Below, one piece after another: positions 12,737 to 13,705 of a DNA stretch of 13,705 bases. The first letter of the stretch is position 1. Each line of letters opens with the position of its first letter. The notes beneath the pieces were generated by a model. That model was given only the letters and a program-made list of their open reading frames with translations. It was not told where the DNA came from and made no database searches. The stretch covers positions 1 to 13,705 of the forward strand of contig MENB01000085.1 of assembly GCA_001768125.1 (NCBI GenBank). Direction: 5' to 3'. Origin of the DNA: Armatimonadetes bacterium RBG_19FT_COMBO_69_19. GTDB taxonomy: Bacteria; Sysuimicrobiota; Sysuimicrobiia; Sysuimicrobiales; Kaftiobacteriaceae. A program made the position numbers and the translations under genes.

Positions 12737-13705
12737 ATGGCCGAGATCCGCTACATCGACGCGATTAACCAGGCGCACCACGAAGAGTTCGCCCGCGACG
12801 AGCGGGTGGTGGTGCTCGGCGAGGACGTCGGCCGCAAGGGCGGCGTCTTCGGGGTGACGGCAGGTCTGCTGGACAAGTTCGGCGAGGCCCGGGTCATCGA
12901 CTCACCGCTGGCCGAGTCGTCCATCGCCGGGGTCGCGATCGGGATGGCCGCGAACGGCCTCCTGCCCATCGCCGAGTTCCAGTTCGCGGACTTCATCCAC
13001 CCGGCGTTCAACCAGATCGTGAGCGAGGCGGCGCGGATGCGCTACCGCTCCAACAACGCCTTCGGCTGTCCCGTCGTCTTCCGCACGCCGTGGGGCGGCT
13101 CGCACGGCACGGCCCTGTACCACTCCCAATCCATCGAGGCATTCTACTCGCATGTCCCGGGGATCAAGGTGGTGGCGCCTTCCACGCCGGCCGACGCGAA
13201 GGGGCTGTTCAAATCGGCGGTCCGCGACCCGGATCCGGTGCTGTTCCTGGAGCACAAGCGCATGTACCGGATCGTGAAAGGCGAGATCCCCGAGGGCGAG
13301 TTCACCACCCCGATCGGCCCGAGCGTGGTGCGGCGCCAGGGCGCGGACCTCTCCATCTTCGCTTACGGCTGGATGCTCCACGAGTCGCTCCAGGCCGCGG
13401 AGATGGTGGCCGCTGACGGCGTCGACGCCGAGGTCGTGGACGTGCGCACCCTCGTGCCCCTCGACAAGGACACCATCCTGCGGTCCGTCGGCAAGACCAA
13501 CCGCGCCCTTATCGTGTACGAAGACAACCGCTTCTGCGGCTACGGCGCGGAGATCGCGGCGCTGATCGCCGAGGAGGCGTTCTACGATCTCGACGCGCCC
13601 GTGATCCGCCTCGGCGGCCCCGACGTCCCCGGGATCCCCTTCGCCAAGCCGCTCGAGGAGTGGTTCTTCATCGGGCGGCACAAGATCGCGGACGCGATCC
13701 GCGCG
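12737..13705 (+). CDS. 2-oxo acid dehydrogenase E1 component, beta subunit (3' end beyond window)
   Basis: 323 codons are visible from ATG 12737 with no stop before the right edge; family members are about 325-340 residues, so only a few codons should be missing. E60 in SPLAESSI is the glutamate that activates thiamine diphosphate. Other marks are LGEDVGRKGGVFGVT (27-41), GMAANGLLPIAEFQFADF, the LYHSQSIEAF segment, KVVAPSTPADAKG, and DPDPVLFLEHKRMYR. The string LGEDVGRKGGVF and the EHKRMYR segment are typical of the branched-chain 2-oxo acid dehydrogenase beta group. It pairs with the E1 alpha just upstream. No strong ribosome site precedes it, so coupling to E1 alpha is likely. A lipoyl-bearing E2 gene would be expected immediately downstream. 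Confidence 0.95.
   Translation, partial: MAEIRYIDAINQAHHEEFARDERVVVLGEDVGRKGGVFGVTAGLLDKFGEARVIDSPLAESSIAGVAIGMAANGLLPIAEFQFADFIHPAFNQIVSEAARMRYRSNNAFGCPVVFRTPWGGSHGTALYHSQSIEAFYSHVPGIKVVAPSTPADAKGLFKSAVRDPDPVLFLEHKRMYRIVKGEIPEGEFTTPIGPSVVRRQGADLSIFAYGWMLHESLQAAEMVAADGVDAEVVDVRTLVPLDKDTILRSVGKTNRALIVYEDNRFCGYGAEIAALIAEEAFYDLDAPVIRLGGPDVPGIPFAKPLEEWFFIGRHKIADAIRA

Overview
The window is one high-GC, densely packed bacterial segment with almost every gene on the + strand. No gene identifies the taxon. The high GC, frequent GTG starts, a SufU-type Fe-S scaffold, an animal-type single-chain transketolase and a Complex I gene set split into short clusters would suit a little-studied Terrabacteria-like lineage (Armatimonadota/Chloroflexota/Dormibacterota neighbourhood) or a similar environmental genome. 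That placement is inference only.

Layout: (1) 1-787: the 3' end of sufU (+) converges with a Nudix hydrolase gene (-), with a perfect 18-bp palindrome between them. The Nudix gene diverges from the next gene across a short region holding a strong hairpin. (2) 788-2644: transketolase. (3) 2645-5626: a good sigma-70-type promoter, then nuoB-nuoD-nuoI-nuoC, coupled by a 3-nt gap and two ATGA overlaps and closed by a clear intrinsic terminator. These are only the four Q/connecting-module subunits of Complex I, in a non-standard order, and NuoC carries a proline-rich linker. (4) 5661-9998: an OmpR-family response regulator and its membrane histidine kinase (overlapping by 4 nt), a DM13-domain membrane-anchored protein, a small exported His/Cys protein of unknown function, and a membrane-anchored sulfite-oxidase-family molybdenum enzyme with an internal twin-arginine segment. 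All three effectors point to redox or metal chemistry outside the cytoplasmic membrane. (5) 10007-10268: a broken DUF2203 gene with a frameshift at a 7-bp tandem duplication. (6) 10284-13705: dihydrolipoyl dehydrogenase and the E1 alpha and E1 beta subunits of a 2-oxo acid dehydrogenase complex. E1 beta runs off the window, and an E2 gene would be expected next.

Together the window covers central carbon metabolism (transketolase, 2-oxo acid dehydrogenase), electron entry into the respiratory chain (Lpd makes NADH; nuoBDIC encodes part of a quinone reductase), and an envelope redox module beside its own two-component system. The less ordinary parts are the nuoBDIC cluster, the DM13 / His-Cys protein / molybdoenzyme module with 11-bp-phased direct repeats, and the broken DUF2203 gene. 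I saw no rRNA, tRNA, CRISPR array, insertion sequence or phage genes.
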